Below, piece by piece: positions 1 to 7,647 of a stretch of DNA of 64,000 bases. Where the stretch lies: positions 52,103-116,102 of the forward strand of contig NZ_FZOJ01000014.1 in assembly GCF_900188145.1 (NCBI RefSeq), in the 5' to 3' direction. A model generated the notes under the pieces. The model did no database searches. It worked only from the letters and a program-made list of their open reading frames with translations, and was not told the DNA's origin. Each line of letters opens with the position of its first letter. Positions within the stretch are counted from its first letter, which is position 1. Both the position numbers and the translations under genes were made by a program. The DNA comes from Anaerovirgula multivorans (lineage in GTDB: Bacteria; Bacillota; Clostridia; Peptostreptococcales; Natronincolaceae).

Positions 1-512
1 TCCAGCTCTAACAAAACAAGCTTTAGCTTTTCTGTCATATAGAGATTAGAGCTAGTCACTCCCTTATACTCCAACAGCCCTTTCAGGTTCATCCATATAG
101 GTTTCCCCATCCACAATACTTCCCATAATAGCTTTGGAATCAATTGATCTTGAATTCCTAACGAGAGCTTTATAGCAGTATTTTGTGTTAAAAGGGGTAC
201 CAACACCCCCTCTATTCCTTCCATAAAGCTATGTTCTATAGATAGATTACTTTCTCTATATACTTTTCTAGGCTGAAGCCGTCTACTTAATTCATCTATG
301 TTTAGCAATTTTTCTCCATGAATAGAAAATATAAAATCAAAGCTATATCCCTTACTTCTAAGATTCTCCAATTGTTTTACGATCTCCTGCTGCTCAGTGG
401 TTGTTCCTGTAAAAACAATCATTAAATGACGGTTTTCCTCCTTAGAAAAATTTTTGTTATTTTTTAAAATAAGATGTTCCATAATTTTCTGGGTTTGGTT
501 ATATCTATTCAT
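1..512 (-). CDS. Flavoprotein-family protein of the microcompartment operon, 3' end beyond window
   Basis: This is an open frame of about 170 codons that starts at the ATG at 512 behind a GAGGGGG-type ribosome site and has no stop before base 1, so it is partial. The visible part ends with a VLVPLLTQNTAIKLSLGI-like stretch followed by LLWEVLWMGKPIW. This resembles the flavin-binding core of the flavoprotein superfamily (UbiX/Dfp/dipicolinate synthase B type), where a 'P.LT.NT..KL..GI' motif precedes a strand-helix holding the flavin. Flavoproteins of this type occur in several bacterial microcompartment loci. It is the last visible gene of the minus-strand shell operon and lies 49 bp after the BMC-H gene at 562. 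Its reaction is unknown; a redox or prFMN-related role is only inference. The family call is moderately sure. Confidence 0.6.
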   Translation of the reverse strand, partial: MNRYNQTQKIMEHLILKNNKNFSKEENRHLMIVFTGTTTEQQEIVKQLENLRSKGYSFDFIFSIHGEKLLNIDELSRRLQPRKVYRESNLSIEHSFMEGIEGVLVPLLTQNTAIKLSLGIQDQLIPKLLWEVLWMGKPIWMNLKGLLEYKGVTSSNLYMTEKLKLVLLEL

Positions 513-561
513 CCTTTTCCCCCTCAATCATAGAGTAGGAGGCTTCTCCCATTAACGATGA

Positions 562-837
562 TTATTCTCCCTTAAGCAGCACTCTTTCTACTTCTGCATG
601 GGGTCTTGGAATTACATGTACAGAGTGAAGTTCCCCAACAGCTCTAGCAGCCTCTGCTCCAGCATCAGTAGCAGCCTTTACTGCCCCTACATCTCCCCTC
701 ACCATTACAGTTACAAGCCCGAAACCTATCTTTTCATATCCAACCAAAGTAACATTTGCCGCTTTAACCATGGCATCTGCTGCTTCTACTGCCCCTACCA
801 ATCCTTTAGTTTCTATCATGCCTAATGCTTGACTCAT
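562..837 (-). CDS. BMC-H hexameric microcompartment shell protein (GFG pore)
   Basis: This 91-residue single BMC domain is the usual length for PduA/CcmK-type hexamer-forming shell proteins. It begins [20 protein letters not shown], the classic BMC helix, and carries [17 protein letters not shown] followed by the conserved VIPRPH near residues 75-80. The pore-loop segment around residue 38 reads KIGFG, where related proteins usually have KIGSG. A bulky phenylalanine at the pore would be expected to narrow or gate it. It lies 2 bp after the BMC-H gene at 840, in the same transcript, as part of the shell operon downstream of the UbiD/UbiX and amidohydrolase genes. The family assignment is secure; the permeability statement is inference. 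Confidence 0.95.
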   Translation of the reverse strand: MSQALGMIETKGLVGAVEAADAMVKAANVTLVGYEKIGFGLVTVMVRGDVGAVKAATDAGAEAARAVGELHSVHVIPRPHAEVERVLLKGE

Positions 838-839
838 AT

Positions 840-1217
840 TTATTCCTCCTTCTTTTTGTCTTCACTATTATTTTCTTCTACACCCTCAGATTCTTTTAGT
901 TGTTCTCTAACTGCCTTTTTCTGTAAGTTTTTTTCAAAGGCCTTTATTATTAAATCAACCTCTTCATGGGGTCTAGGAATAACATGGTGGGACAATACAG
1001 TTCCTACTTTGCTAGCAGCAGCCACCCCTGCCTCCACGCTAGCCTTAACAGCTGCAACTTCTCCTGCTATATGAACAGTTACACTTACAGCTTTACCCGC
1101 CCCTATTACTTTTTCGTATCCTACTAATTTAACATCTGCTGCTTTACCTGCTGCATCCAAGGCTGTAATAGCCGTCGTTAATCCTATTGCTTCAATTAAT
1201 CCCAAGGCTGCCCTCAC
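840..1217 (-). CDS. BMC-H shell protein with charged C-terminal extension
   Basis: This 125-residue protein has a BMC domain at residues 1-90 ([20 protein letters not shown], then [10 protein letters not shown]) and an added, highly charged Lys/Glu tail to residue 125. The tail is probably disordered and faces the lumen or cytosol. The pore segment reads [11 protein letters not shown], longer and more basic than the GSG loop of its neighbours, so the three hexamers of this operon would have different pores. It is co-transcribed between the orphan gene at 1247 and the BMC-H gene at 562. C-terminal extensions occur on some BMC-H proteins and may contact cargo or neighbouring facets, but that role is inference here. 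Confidence 0.93.
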   Translation of the reverse strand: MRAALGLIEAIGLTTAITALDAAGKAADVKLVGYEKVIGAGKAVSVTVHIAGEVAAVKASVEAGVAAASKVGTVLSHHVIPRPHEEVDLIIKAFEKNLQKKAVREQLKESEGVEENNSEDKKKEE

Positions 1218-1246
1218 GAAAACACCCCCTATTTCTCTTTTTTAAT

Positions 1247-1555
1247 TTAGTAGAATCCTTTCCTCTCTCTCCCCTTATCCTCTTCACTTTCTTCCCTCTG
1301 AAGCTTACCAGTCTTAGCTGCAAGCTCTGATAATGTTACAATTTGAAGCTCTTCGTTATCATTTGTTGAAAAACCCTTATCCCTTAGATTTTCATTTTTT
1401 TTGTTTTTGTGAATTAAATTAATTAGTAAATCCTCTTCTTTTTTTTGTAGACTCACACTTGTTTTTTCTCTACATTCCTCTCTTTTTAAAGATTTATGAG
1501 CAATATTGCTCATAACCACCTTTGTTAATGGATTTGCCAATACGATCACCACCAT
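1247..1555 (-). CDS. Small charged orphan protein between shell genes
   Basis: I do not recognise this 102-residue frame. It has a short hydrophobic/amphipathic start (VVIVLANPLTKVVMSNIAHKSL) followed by a long Lys/Glu-rich, probably disordered region, a profile like shell-associated linker or encapsulation-peptide proteins. It lies 13 bp after the BMC-H gene at 1569 and 29 bp before the next, so it belongs to the operon. The start is uncertain. The ATG at 1555 has no good ribosome site, but that ATG lies in a GGTGGTGATC sequence that would serve a TTG at 1540 (giving MANPLTKVV). A later ATG at about 1528 follows AAAGGTGG too closely. Its role is unknown; cargo recruitment or shell assembly is only a guess from position and composition. 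Confidence 0.6.
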   Translation of the reverse strand: MVVIVLANPLTKVVMSNIAHKSLKREECREKTSVSLQKKEEDLLINLIHKNKKNENLRDKGFSTNDNEELQIVTLSELAAKTGKLQREESEEDKGRERKGFY

Positions 1556-1568
1556 TTACTATGCTATC

Positions 1569-1835
1569 TTAATCTAACAACTTATCAACTTCATCATGGG
1601 GTCTTGCAATTACATTTGTGGAAATAATTTCTGCTATAGATTCGACTGTTTCTACTGCGTTTGCTACAGCCGCCTGCACCGCTGCAACTTCTCCTCCTAC
1701 CATTACAGCTACAATTCCTGACCCTACATAGTTGAAATCAATAATTTTTACATCAGCTGATTTTACCATCGTGTCAGCCGCCTGTATGGCGGCTACTAAA
1801 CTTCTTGTTTCTATCATTCCTAACGCTTGCTTCAT
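1569..1835 (-). CDS. BMC-H hexameric microcompartment shell protein (GSG pore)
   Basis: This 88-residue single BMC domain has ALGMIETRSLVAAIQAADTM at the N-terminus, VMVGGEVAAVQAAV in the second half and VIARPHDEVDKLL at the end. The pore loop reads NYVGSGIV, the ordinary small-residue GSG type, unlike the GFG and GAGK loops of the other two shell proteins here. It starts 15 bp after the stop of the UbiD gene, so the decarboxylase and the shell are in one transcription unit. It is the first shell gene of the operon. The family is certain; what it lets through is unknown. Confidence 0.95.
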   Translation of the reverse strand: MKQALGMIETRSLVAAIQAADTMVKSADVKIIDFNYVGSGIVAVMVGGEVAAVQAAVANAVETVESIAEIISTNVIARPHDEVDKLLD

Positions 1836-1850
1836 ATGGCATGACCATCC

Positions 1851-3209
1851 TTACCTATAATTTTCCCCCTGGAAGTACTTAGAAATATCTATTTTCTCAT
1901 AACCAGGAATAACCGCTCTTTCAAATCTTTTGCCCAATTCTCCTATAGGTTTTGTTGCATCTATCCCTACTTTATCCGTTATACCGCTTAAGCTATGAGA
2001 GGGTTCTAGTCCTGACCCCAATGCTCCAGGTACAATAACTAAGTCTTTAGATGCCTGCATCCTTGTTGCAATGGCCCACTCTATATCGTCGGGACTAAAG
2101 ATATCTACATCATCATCCACTACAACCACATGTTTCACATCTTTACTACTGGCTAATGCACCTAAAATGGCACTTTTGCCATCCCCCTCTTGTCGCTTAT
2201 GAATTGAGACAAATGCGTGAAATCTACATCCTCCCGATACGGTTACGTTCACGTCCTTCACATCCACTAAGTTTTTCACTGCTGTGTAAAGCTCAATTTC
2301 TCGGATCAATCCATTGGATAGGTGCTCTTCTCTACAGGGAAATGCGGTTTGAAAAATAGGATCATTTCGATGCATTACAGTTTTTATTTCTACTACTGGA
2401 TGGGGTGCTACACCACCATAATAACCCATCAATTCTCCAAAGGGGCCCTCATCTTTTCTGCGATGAGGCGGCATAATACCTTCTAACACAATTTCTCCAT
2501 AGGCTGGTACTTCTAAATCAACACTATGACATTTCACTAGTTCTAAAGCCTCTCCCCTAAGGGCACTGTCTACTTCATATTTATCTACCCCATAGACTTC
2601 ACTGCTCACCTGAGAAGCTAGCAATAGACTATAATCATAACCTAACAATATAGCCACCTCTAAAGGCTTATTTTGTTCCTCCATCTGCAAAAACTGCTTG
2701 GTAGCTAAGGGAGAAGCAATCAATATACTGATCTCATTTCCTCCGTTAACCTGTAGTCTTCGAACAGATATATGCCGCTTACCGGTTTCAGGATCTTTTA
2801 CAACTACAATGCCTGAAGTAATATAGCTGGAGGAATCCTCTTCATGGAAGGTAGGAATAGGAAACATTTTCGGAATATCAATATTTCTAGTAATAATGTT
2901 CTCCATGACTGCCCCTTTTGCCAAAAACTTTGTAGCTTTTGGATTAGCAATAGCATCCATCATTCTATAAATTCTTTCTTCATGTTTCATCCCCAGCATC
3001 TCATAATAGATTTCTCTATTTCCGAATAAAGCCCCCGCTACTGGCATTTTGTTACCCTTTACCTTACTAAACATGATAGGCACTTCGTTTTTAAAACATT
3101 TTAAGACTGCCCCTAATTCAAATTTAGGATCCACTTCTACATTACATACCTGTAAATATCCCTTATTTTTTAATTGATCAATAGCAGCCCTAAGCATTTG
3201 GGTTTCCAT
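1851..3209 (-). CDS. UbiD-family prFMN-dependent decarboxylase (candidate 4-amino-5-imidazolecarboxylate decarboxylase)
   Basis: This 452-residue protein is of normal UbiD length. The family signature is present: an arginine pair near residues 150-151 (ISVRRLQV), Glu near 239 (YGEIVLEG) and the EGPFGELMGYYGG motif near 254-266. These supply the Arg-Glu-Glu active site that works with prenylated FMN. UbiD enzymes reversibly decarboxylate aromatic, heteroaromatic and alpha,beta-unsaturated acids in the cytosol. The partner prenyltransferase UbiX is directly upstream, separated by a 111-bp repeat element. Next to an amidase, a cyclic amidohydrolase and a formimidoyltransferase, the best substrate guess is 4-amino-5-imidazolecarboxylate of the xanthine fermentation. 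A benzoate- or pyrrole-type acid cannot be excluded. The family is secure; the substrate is inferred. Confidence 0.93.
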   Translation of the reverse strand: METQMLRAAIDQLKNKGYLQVCNVEVDPKFELGAVLKCFKNEVPIMFSKVKGNKMPVAGALFGNREIYYEMLGMKHEERIYRMMDAIANPKATKFLAKGAVMENIITRNIDIPKMFPIPTFHEEDSSSYITSGIVVVKDPETGKRHISVRRLQVNGGNEISILIASPLATKQFLQMEEQNKPLEVAILLGYDYSLLLASQVSSEVYGVDKYEVDSALRGEALELVKCHSVDLEVPAYGEIVLEGIMPPHRRKDEGPFGELMGYYGGVAPHPVVEIKTVMHRNDPIFQTAFPCREEHLSNGLIREIELYTAVKNLVDVKDVNVTVSGGCRFHAFVSIHKRQEGDGKSAILGALASSKDVKHVVVVDDDVDIFSPDDIEWAIATRMQASKDLVIVPGALGSGLEPSHSLSGITDKVGIDATKPIGELGKRFERAVIPGYEKIDISKYFQGENYR

Positions 3210-3236
3210 CCTCAGCTTACCCTCCTCTCCGTATCC

Positions 3237-3347
3237 TAGACATACGCCCCTAAATTTTAATATACTAAGGTCTACATTTGCAGCCCTGGTTTTGGGCGAA
3301 ACCGTAGGCCGTGTATATTAAAATTTAACTTTAAAGGCATATGTCTA
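3237..3347. repeat. MITE-like element, copy A (111 bp, inverted termini)
   Basis: The element has inverted ends TAGACATACGCC and GGCATATGTCTA, an inner inverted pair AAATTTTAATATA / TATATTAAAATTT and a central hairpin GGTTTTGGGCGAAACC. It is nearly identical, in the opposite orientation, to 14032-14145, and a degraded copy lies at 29586-29666. The outermost bases are TA on both sides, as expected for a TA-target (mariner/IS630-type) miniature element. It carries no gene. It fills the ubiX-ubiD gap and abuts the ubiX stop, so it could affect processing of the operon mRNA. Confidence 0.8.
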
Positions 3348-3350
3348 TAT

Positions 3351-3905
3351 CTATTCTCCCCACCTTTTAAATAAACCATGGTCTATTCCCATTTGATCCA
3401 ATGCTCTCCCCACCATAATGCTTACAATATCCTCAATGGTCTCGGGATGATGATAAAAACCAGGTGAAGCTGGCAAAATAGTGACCCCTAGCTTTGCCAA
3501 CTTCATCATATTTTCTAAATGTATTACACTTAAAGGTGTCTCCCGTGGAACCATCACCAGTTTTCGTCCTTCTTTAATGGTTACATCAGCAGCTCTAGTT
3601 AAAAGATTATCTGATATACCATGGGCTACTGCTGCTAAAGTCCTCATAGAGCATGGAACAATAATCATTCCATCGGTTTTAAAGGAACCACTAGAAATAG
3701 AAGCAGCTAGATTTTTGTTGTCATGATGGACAGAAGCCAATTCCTTTAATTCTTCTAATCCCACACCACATTCATGCTTTGCAACGTATTCTCCCATGGT
3801 AGATACAACCAAATGGGTCTCAATTTCCAGGGTCTGTAATACTTTTAAAAGTCCAATACCATAGATAGCGCAGCTACCTCCTGTGATACCTACAACAATT
3901 TTCAT
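3351..3905 (-). CDS. ubiX: UbiX-family flavin prenyltransferase
   Basis: This 184-residue flavoprotein has the full UbiX signature: VGITGGSCAIYGIGLL at the N-terminus, VVSTMGEY, then VPCSMRTLAAVAHGISDNLL, RAADVTIKEGRKLVMVPRE and HLENMMKLAKLG with PASPGFYHHP. UbiX attaches a dimethylallyl group to FMN to make prFMN, the cofactor required by UbiD. Its place next to ubiD in the same transcript supports that role. It ends just before the repeat element and starts 40 bp after the isochorismatase-like gene. I see no truncation or missing motif. Confidence 0.95.
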   Translation of the reverse strand: MKIVVGITGGSCAIYGIGLLKVLQTLEIETHLVVSTMGEYVAKHECGVGLEELKELASVHHDNKNLAASISSGSFKTDGMIIVPCSMRTLAAVAHGISDNLLTRAADVTIKEGRKLVMVPRETPLSVIHLENMMKLAKLGVTILPASPGFYHHPETIEDIVSIMVGRALDQMGIDHGLFKRWGE

Positions 3906-3944
3906 AGCTTAGCACCACTTTCTATCTGAAGAAATGTCATTTTT

Positions 3945-4547
3945 TTACTTAACTTTATTTTGTGTATCTCCTCCACCAATCCATGGATCTTCACTGTTTT
4001 TCCAAGCCTTGATGTATTCATCGATTGTCATTACTTTCGTGAAGATACTTAAATCATTCAAACCATACTGATGCATTTCTTCAGTCTTTGAAGCACAACC
4101 ATCACTCAAGGTAATTACTTTATAGGCACGGGCTAAAGCATCGGTTGCTGTACTTCTTACACATACATTGGTCCAAACCCCTGTCACTACAACAGTATCA
4201 ATAGCTTCCTCTCTTAAATACAAATCAAGGTCTGTATGAGCAAAGCCGCTGTGTCTTCTTTTAGGCACGATGTATTCATCACCCTCTGGATATAGCTCTG
4301 GAATAAAATCTGATCCCCAGCTTCCCTTCACTGCATGCGCTGGTCTTACACGAAAGTCAGCATCATTTTTTCTATGGGCCTCTTGAATATGAACTAAGTG
4401 AATATCATCATCCTTACGACTTCTAATCCATTTAAATAGTTTTTGAAGGTCAGGTATGATGGTTTCTCCACCGGGACATCGGAGAGAAGCCCTTTCTCCT
4501 ACAAAATCATTTAACATATCTATTACGAGTACCGCATGTCTAGACAT
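3945..4547 (-). CDS. Isochorismatase-family cysteine amidohydrolase (candidate 4-ureido-5-imidazolecarboxylate amidohydrolase)
   Basis: This 200-residue protein has the Asp-Lys-Cys triad of the isochorismatase-like hydrolases: Asp10 in VLVIDMLNDFV, Lys96 in IVPKRRHSGF and Cys129 in VVTGVWTNVCVRSTATDA. Members include N-carbamoylsarcosine amidase, nicotinamidase and other enzymes that cut carbamoyl or amide groups to amine, CO2 and ammonia. It lies 13 bp after the cyclic amidohydrolase and 40 bp before ubiX. In the proposed pathway it would remove the carbamoyl group of 4-ureido-5-imidazolecarboxylate. N-carbamoyl-beta-alanine or ureidoglycine-type substrates are alternatives. The family is secure; the substrate is inferred from context. 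Confidence 0.9.
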   Translation of the reverse strand: MSRHAVLVIDMLNDFVGERASLRCPGGETIIPDLQKLFKWIRSRKDDDIHLVHIQEAHRKNDADFRVRPAHAVKGSWGSDFIPELYPEGDEYIVPKRRHSGFAHTDLDLYLREEAIDTVVVTGVWTNVCVRSTATDALARAYKVITLSDGCASKTEEMHQYGLNDLSIFTKVMTIDEYIKAWKNSEDPWIGGGDTQNKVK

Positions 4548-4559
4548 AAAATCTCCTCC

Positions 4560-5975
4560 TTAATATTTAATTACTCTATCTAGTTTTTGAATACTTTGTC
4601 TTCTGACAAATTGTCCAAAGCCTTCTTCTCCAACAATACCGATTTCATCATCGTATACGAGGGTACCTCTCACAACCGTTTTTACTGGCTTCCCCTTTAG
4701 CTTAATTCCATGTAATGGATTGTATTTTGCCATAGAATAGGTTTTCTTTTGATCAATTGTCCACTCTTTTTCAAGATCAATGATAGTAAAGTCTGCATCT
4801 GATCCAATATGCATTGCACCCTTTTTAGGATATAGTCCATACTGCTTTGCTGCATTGGTACTTAACACCTCTACCATTTTACTAAGGGTCAATCTTCCCT
4901 TGTTATAGCCTTCGCTTACGATAATAGGAACTAATGTTTCCACCCCAGGGATTCCTGGGAAAGCAGTCCAAATGTTCACACCTTCAGCCTCTTTTTCTGT
5001 TGCGATTTCATAAGGAGCATGATCAGTACCCATAAAATCTACACTGCCATTTTGTAGACCTTCCCAAAGCTCTTCATTATCTCTCTTTGTTCTAAGTGGG
5101 GGTGCAATTTTAGCATACTGTCGGTGCTCCGTCATAGCATCTTGATAATTTAGCGTTAGATAATGGGGACAGGTTTCAGAGGTTACATCTAAACCCTTCT
5201 TTTTCGCCTCACCTACTAGTTTTGCTCCGATGCCTGTGCTCATATGAACGATGTGTAATCTTGCACCAGTTTCTTCAGCAAAGCTTATTCCCAATTGAAT
5301 AGCAGCCTTTTCAGCTAATTCTAGTCTTGCTTCAGCCCAAGCTGGTCCATCCAATCTACCTTCCTTCTGAAACTTATTTACATAATAGTCACACATAGCG
5401 TAGTTTTCGGCATGAATTCCTACTGGTAATCCAGTTTCTGCAACCCATCTAAAGGCCTCTAGCATTTCAGGGTCTGTTACTCTTTCATAGGTTGGCACCG
5501 ATGGAGTCATATAAACCTTATAGGCGCATACCCCATAATCAGCTTGTTCTTTAATAATTTCTTTTTTACCTGCTCTTATATCTTCCCCAGTAACACCGCC
5601 CCACATTGCATAATCTATAATAGCCTTATCTTTAATAGCGTTCAGCTTTGATTCTAATTCTTCTACGCCTCTTACTGATGGTTTAGAACAGCAGGGCATA
5701 TCCATAATTGTGGTTAAGCCTCCAGCAGCAGCCGAGGAGGTTCCTGTCAAGAAATTTTCTCTATGGGTAAAGCCTGGGTCCATAAAATGAGTATGGGAAT
5801 CAAAGCAACCCGGAATTGTTAAATGACCTTCTGCATTAATTTCCTTGTCATATTCAATTCCTTCTAAATCTGTTAAAAAGCCTGCTATTTTTTCATCCTT
5901 TACAAGAATATGAGTTAATACGGTATCGTCTCCCTGTGGTATCCTTGCATTTTTCACAATCACATCATACTTCAT
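4560..5975 (-). CDS. Cyclic amidohydrolase, dihydropyrimidinase/allantoinase type (candidate xanthine amidohydrolase)
   Basis: This 471-residue TIM-barrel metal amidohydrolase has all ligands of the two-metal centre: His61 and His63 in DSHTHFMDPG, the carbamylated Lys153 in YGVCAYKVYM, His188 in GIHAENY, His244 in HIVHMST and Asp318 in FMGTDHAPYE. Relatives open cyclic amides such as dihydropyrimidines, hydantoins, allantoin and dihydroorotate. It is transcribed with a carbamoyl amidase and UbiD/UbiX. Ring opening of xanthine to 4-ureido-5-imidazolecarboxylate is therefore the best functional guess, and allantoinase or hydantoinase is the alternative. It follows a 335-bp gap of repeats after the formimidoyltransferase gene. 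The family is secure, the substrate inferred. Confidence 0.93.
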   Translation of the reverse strand: MKYDVIVKNARIPQGDDTVLTHILVKDEKIAGFLTDLEGIEYDKEINAEGHLTIPGCFDSHTHFMDPGFTHRENFLTGTSSAAAGGLTTIMDMPCCSKPSVRGVEELESKLNAIKDKAIIDYAMWGGVTGEDIRAGKKEIIKEQADYGVCAYKVYMTPSVPTYERVTDPEMLEAFRWVAETGLPVGIHAENYAMCDYYVNKFQKEGRLDGPAWAEARLELAEKAAIQLGISFAEETGARLHIVHMSTGIGAKLVGEAKKKGLDVTSETCPHYLTLNYQDAMTEHRQYAKIAPPLRTKRDNEELWEGLQNGSVDFMGTDHAPYEIATEKEAEGVNIWTAFPGIPGVETLVPIIVSEGYNKGRLTLSKMVEVLSTNAAKQYGLYPKKGAMHIGSDADFTIIDLEKEWTIDQKKTYSMAKYNPLHGIKLKGKPVKTVVRGTLVYDDEIGIVGEEGFGQFVRRQSIQKLDRVIKY

Positions 5976-6030
5976 ATGAAATCCCCCTTTTTTATAATAA
6001 AGTTATCTTTATCCTTCGGTGTATTGCTAA

Positions 6031-6295
6031 GACTCCCGCTTCTTCTAGATAAACAAACTAAGCGACTAACACAAAATCAAAGATTTTGGTTATCTGCTTA
6101 TAGATAAACAAACTAAGTGACCAACACGAAAGTTAGAAACCAAACTTTCGGTTGTCTACTTAAAGCGGGAGATCAAGCACTACATCCTCGAAGTAAATTC
6201 GGCTACAATTCAGTGGGAGTAAAAACTCCCTCTAGATAAACAAACTAAGTGATCAACTCGAAAGTTACAAATCAAACTTTCGGTTGCCTACTTAT
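6031..6295. repeat. Cluster of three related ~56-63 bp palindromic repeats in operon gap
   Basis: The 335-bp gap between two operon genes is filled by repeats. Three copies (6046-6101, 6101-6162, 6233-6295) begin TAGATAAACAAACTAAG, continue GYGAYYAAC and end with an inverted core such as CGAAAGTT..AACTTTCG followed by CTACTTAT. The first has ACAAAATC / GATTTTGG instead, linking it to single copies at 8341 and 11061. A small hairpin GGGAGTAAAAACTCCC (6214-6230) and an ACTCCCGCTT / AAGCGGGAG pair (6032-6171) lie in the block. I see no coding sequence here. In RNA the copies would form stable stem-loops between the first and second genes of the unit. Confidence 0.8.
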
Positions 6296-6310
6296 GAATT
6301 AAGTCTCATT

Positions 6311-7219
6311 TTATTTCATTAAATGACTTTCTAATATTTGATCCTTTCTAAAGTTCTCTAAGCCTAAATAATATTCTAGAGAATTCAATAGATAGTCTAA
6401 CTTCACCGGACCCACGATTTCTGATCCAGTAACTGCTACACCATACCGTTCAGCCTCTTGCTTTACAAAATTGAAGGCTCTATATAGAGGCGTAGCACCA
6501 CAGTCAAACATATTCACAGAAACAACTACCCCAGATCTTTCTGGAAACTTAATTCCTACAGCTCTAACGGTGCTAAAGCCTCCACTTGGTCCCCGCACCC
6601 CTTTAGCAATGGTCTTTGCGATTGTTACATCTTCAGTTGCTAAAAAAACATTATAGGCGGTTAACCCCTCAACATCAGCACTGACAATCGTTGCTCCCGC
6701 TGTTGGATGTAAAACAGCTGGCCCTATATCAGGTCTTCTCTCCTCCTTGTGGACAGCTTGCTTCAATCCCTCATATTGCCCCTCACGAATAAAGGAAAGT
6801 ACTTTTCTCTCTTCGCATCTGGCATTTGCTCCAGAAAAATATACAGGTACTTTAAAGCGTTTATAGACTTCTTCACCAATCTCCTCCGCCAAAGCTTTAC
6901 ATTCCTCTAAAGAAATATTTTTGAATGGAAATAAAGGAATGGTGTCTTGAGCTCCTATTCTTGGATGCGTCCCCTGCTGTTCCTCCATATTAATTAATTC
7001 ATAGCTTTTGCCAGCCAAAATCAGCAGAGCTTCCTTTAAAGCCTCTGGTTCTCCAATAAGCGTTACAACTGTTCTATTGAAGTCATACTCTGGTTCATAA
7101 TTGATTAGTGTCACTCCTTCTATGTTTTTTAAAGGTTCTACGATTGATTCGATGACTTCTTTTCTTCTGCCTTCACTGAAATTAGGCACTGCTAGAATAT
7201 ACTTTTTCTCACCTGTCAT
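6311..7219 (-). CDS. Formimidoyltransferase (glutamate/glycine formimidoyltransferase family)
   Basis: This 302-residue protein covers only the formiminotransferase half of FTCD. VPNFSEG lies near residues 11-17, the folate/catalytic segment THPRIGAQDTIPLFPF near 84-99 contains the conserved histidine (His85), and GPSGGFSTVRA follows. No cyclodeaminase domain follows. The family moves a formimino group from formiminoglutamate, or in purine fermenters from formiminoglycine, to tetrahydrofolate. It is the first gene of the minus-strand unit that continues to the shell genes, and I see no histidine-degradation gene (hutH/U/I) around it. This favours a glycine-type enzyme finishing xanthine breakdown to glycine, ammonia and one-carbon units. 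Histidine breakdown remains possible. The family is secure, the acceptor specificity inferred. Confidence 0.9.
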   Translation of the reverse strand: MTGEKKYILAVPNFSEGRRKEVIESIVEPLKNIEGVTLINYEPEYDFNRTVVTLIGEPEALKEALLILAGKSYELINMEEQQGTHPRIGAQDTIPLFPFKNISLEECKALAEEIGEEVYKRFKVPVYFSGANARCEERKVLSFIREGQYEGLKQAVHKEERRPDIGPAVLHPTAGATIVSADVEGLTAYNVFLATEDVTIAKTIAKGVRGPSGGFSTVRAVGIKFPERSGVVVSVNMFDCGATPLYRAFNFVKQEAERYGVAVTGSEIVGPVKLDYLLNSLEYYLGLENFRKDQILESHLMK

Positions 7220-7647
7220 AGCTAAGCCCCCTCTTCTTCTAAATAATATCTTACTTGTTTTTGCATAGGATTTATTTCTGCCTCATTTTCATTTTATTCT
7301 GAAACTTCAATAGAAAATTCCATAAAAATACTAAATCACCTTTGTATGATATATACAAATGTACATAGTTATAAAGCATTATATTTCCAGTAATTTTGTA
7401 ATAAGTATACAAATTTATCTTGTGTTTTTTTAATTGTTTTGGAGCTATTTTGCTTAAACCTTATAAAATAAAGATTCCCGCTGTTAAAGTTTCCTTTGTT
7501 TTTAATCCTAGAATAATGATATTAATTTATATTGAGTAGGAATTTTCTGAAAAAGGATGTATAATATAATCATCATCGCCTTAGTCTTTTCTAATTTTGA
7601 AAACCCTTATCCCATTTCATGATTAAGATGAAGAAAGGAGAATGATG
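7220..7647. promoter_or_regulatory. Divergent control region of the putative xanthine genes
   Basis: These 428 bp of AT-rich sequence lie between two genes that point away from each other: the formimidoyltransferase operon on minus and the cyclase-family gene on plus. It must hold both promoters and is the obvious place for PucR-type regulator sites. A TATAAT lies at 7560-7565 upstream of the plus gene, without a convincing -35. I see no purine riboswitch fold, no sigma-54 motif and no further gene. Confidence 0.45.

Noticed and set aside
6031..6295. CRISPR-like spaced repeats
   Set aside because: The three units are palindromic, of unequal length, adjoin without unique spacers, and have single copies elsewhere; there are no cas genes.
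7220..7647. Purine riboswitch or sigma-54 promoter upstream of the xanthine-type genes
   Set aside because: I looked for the conserved purine-riboswitch loops and for TGGCAC-N5-TTGC on both strands and found neither.
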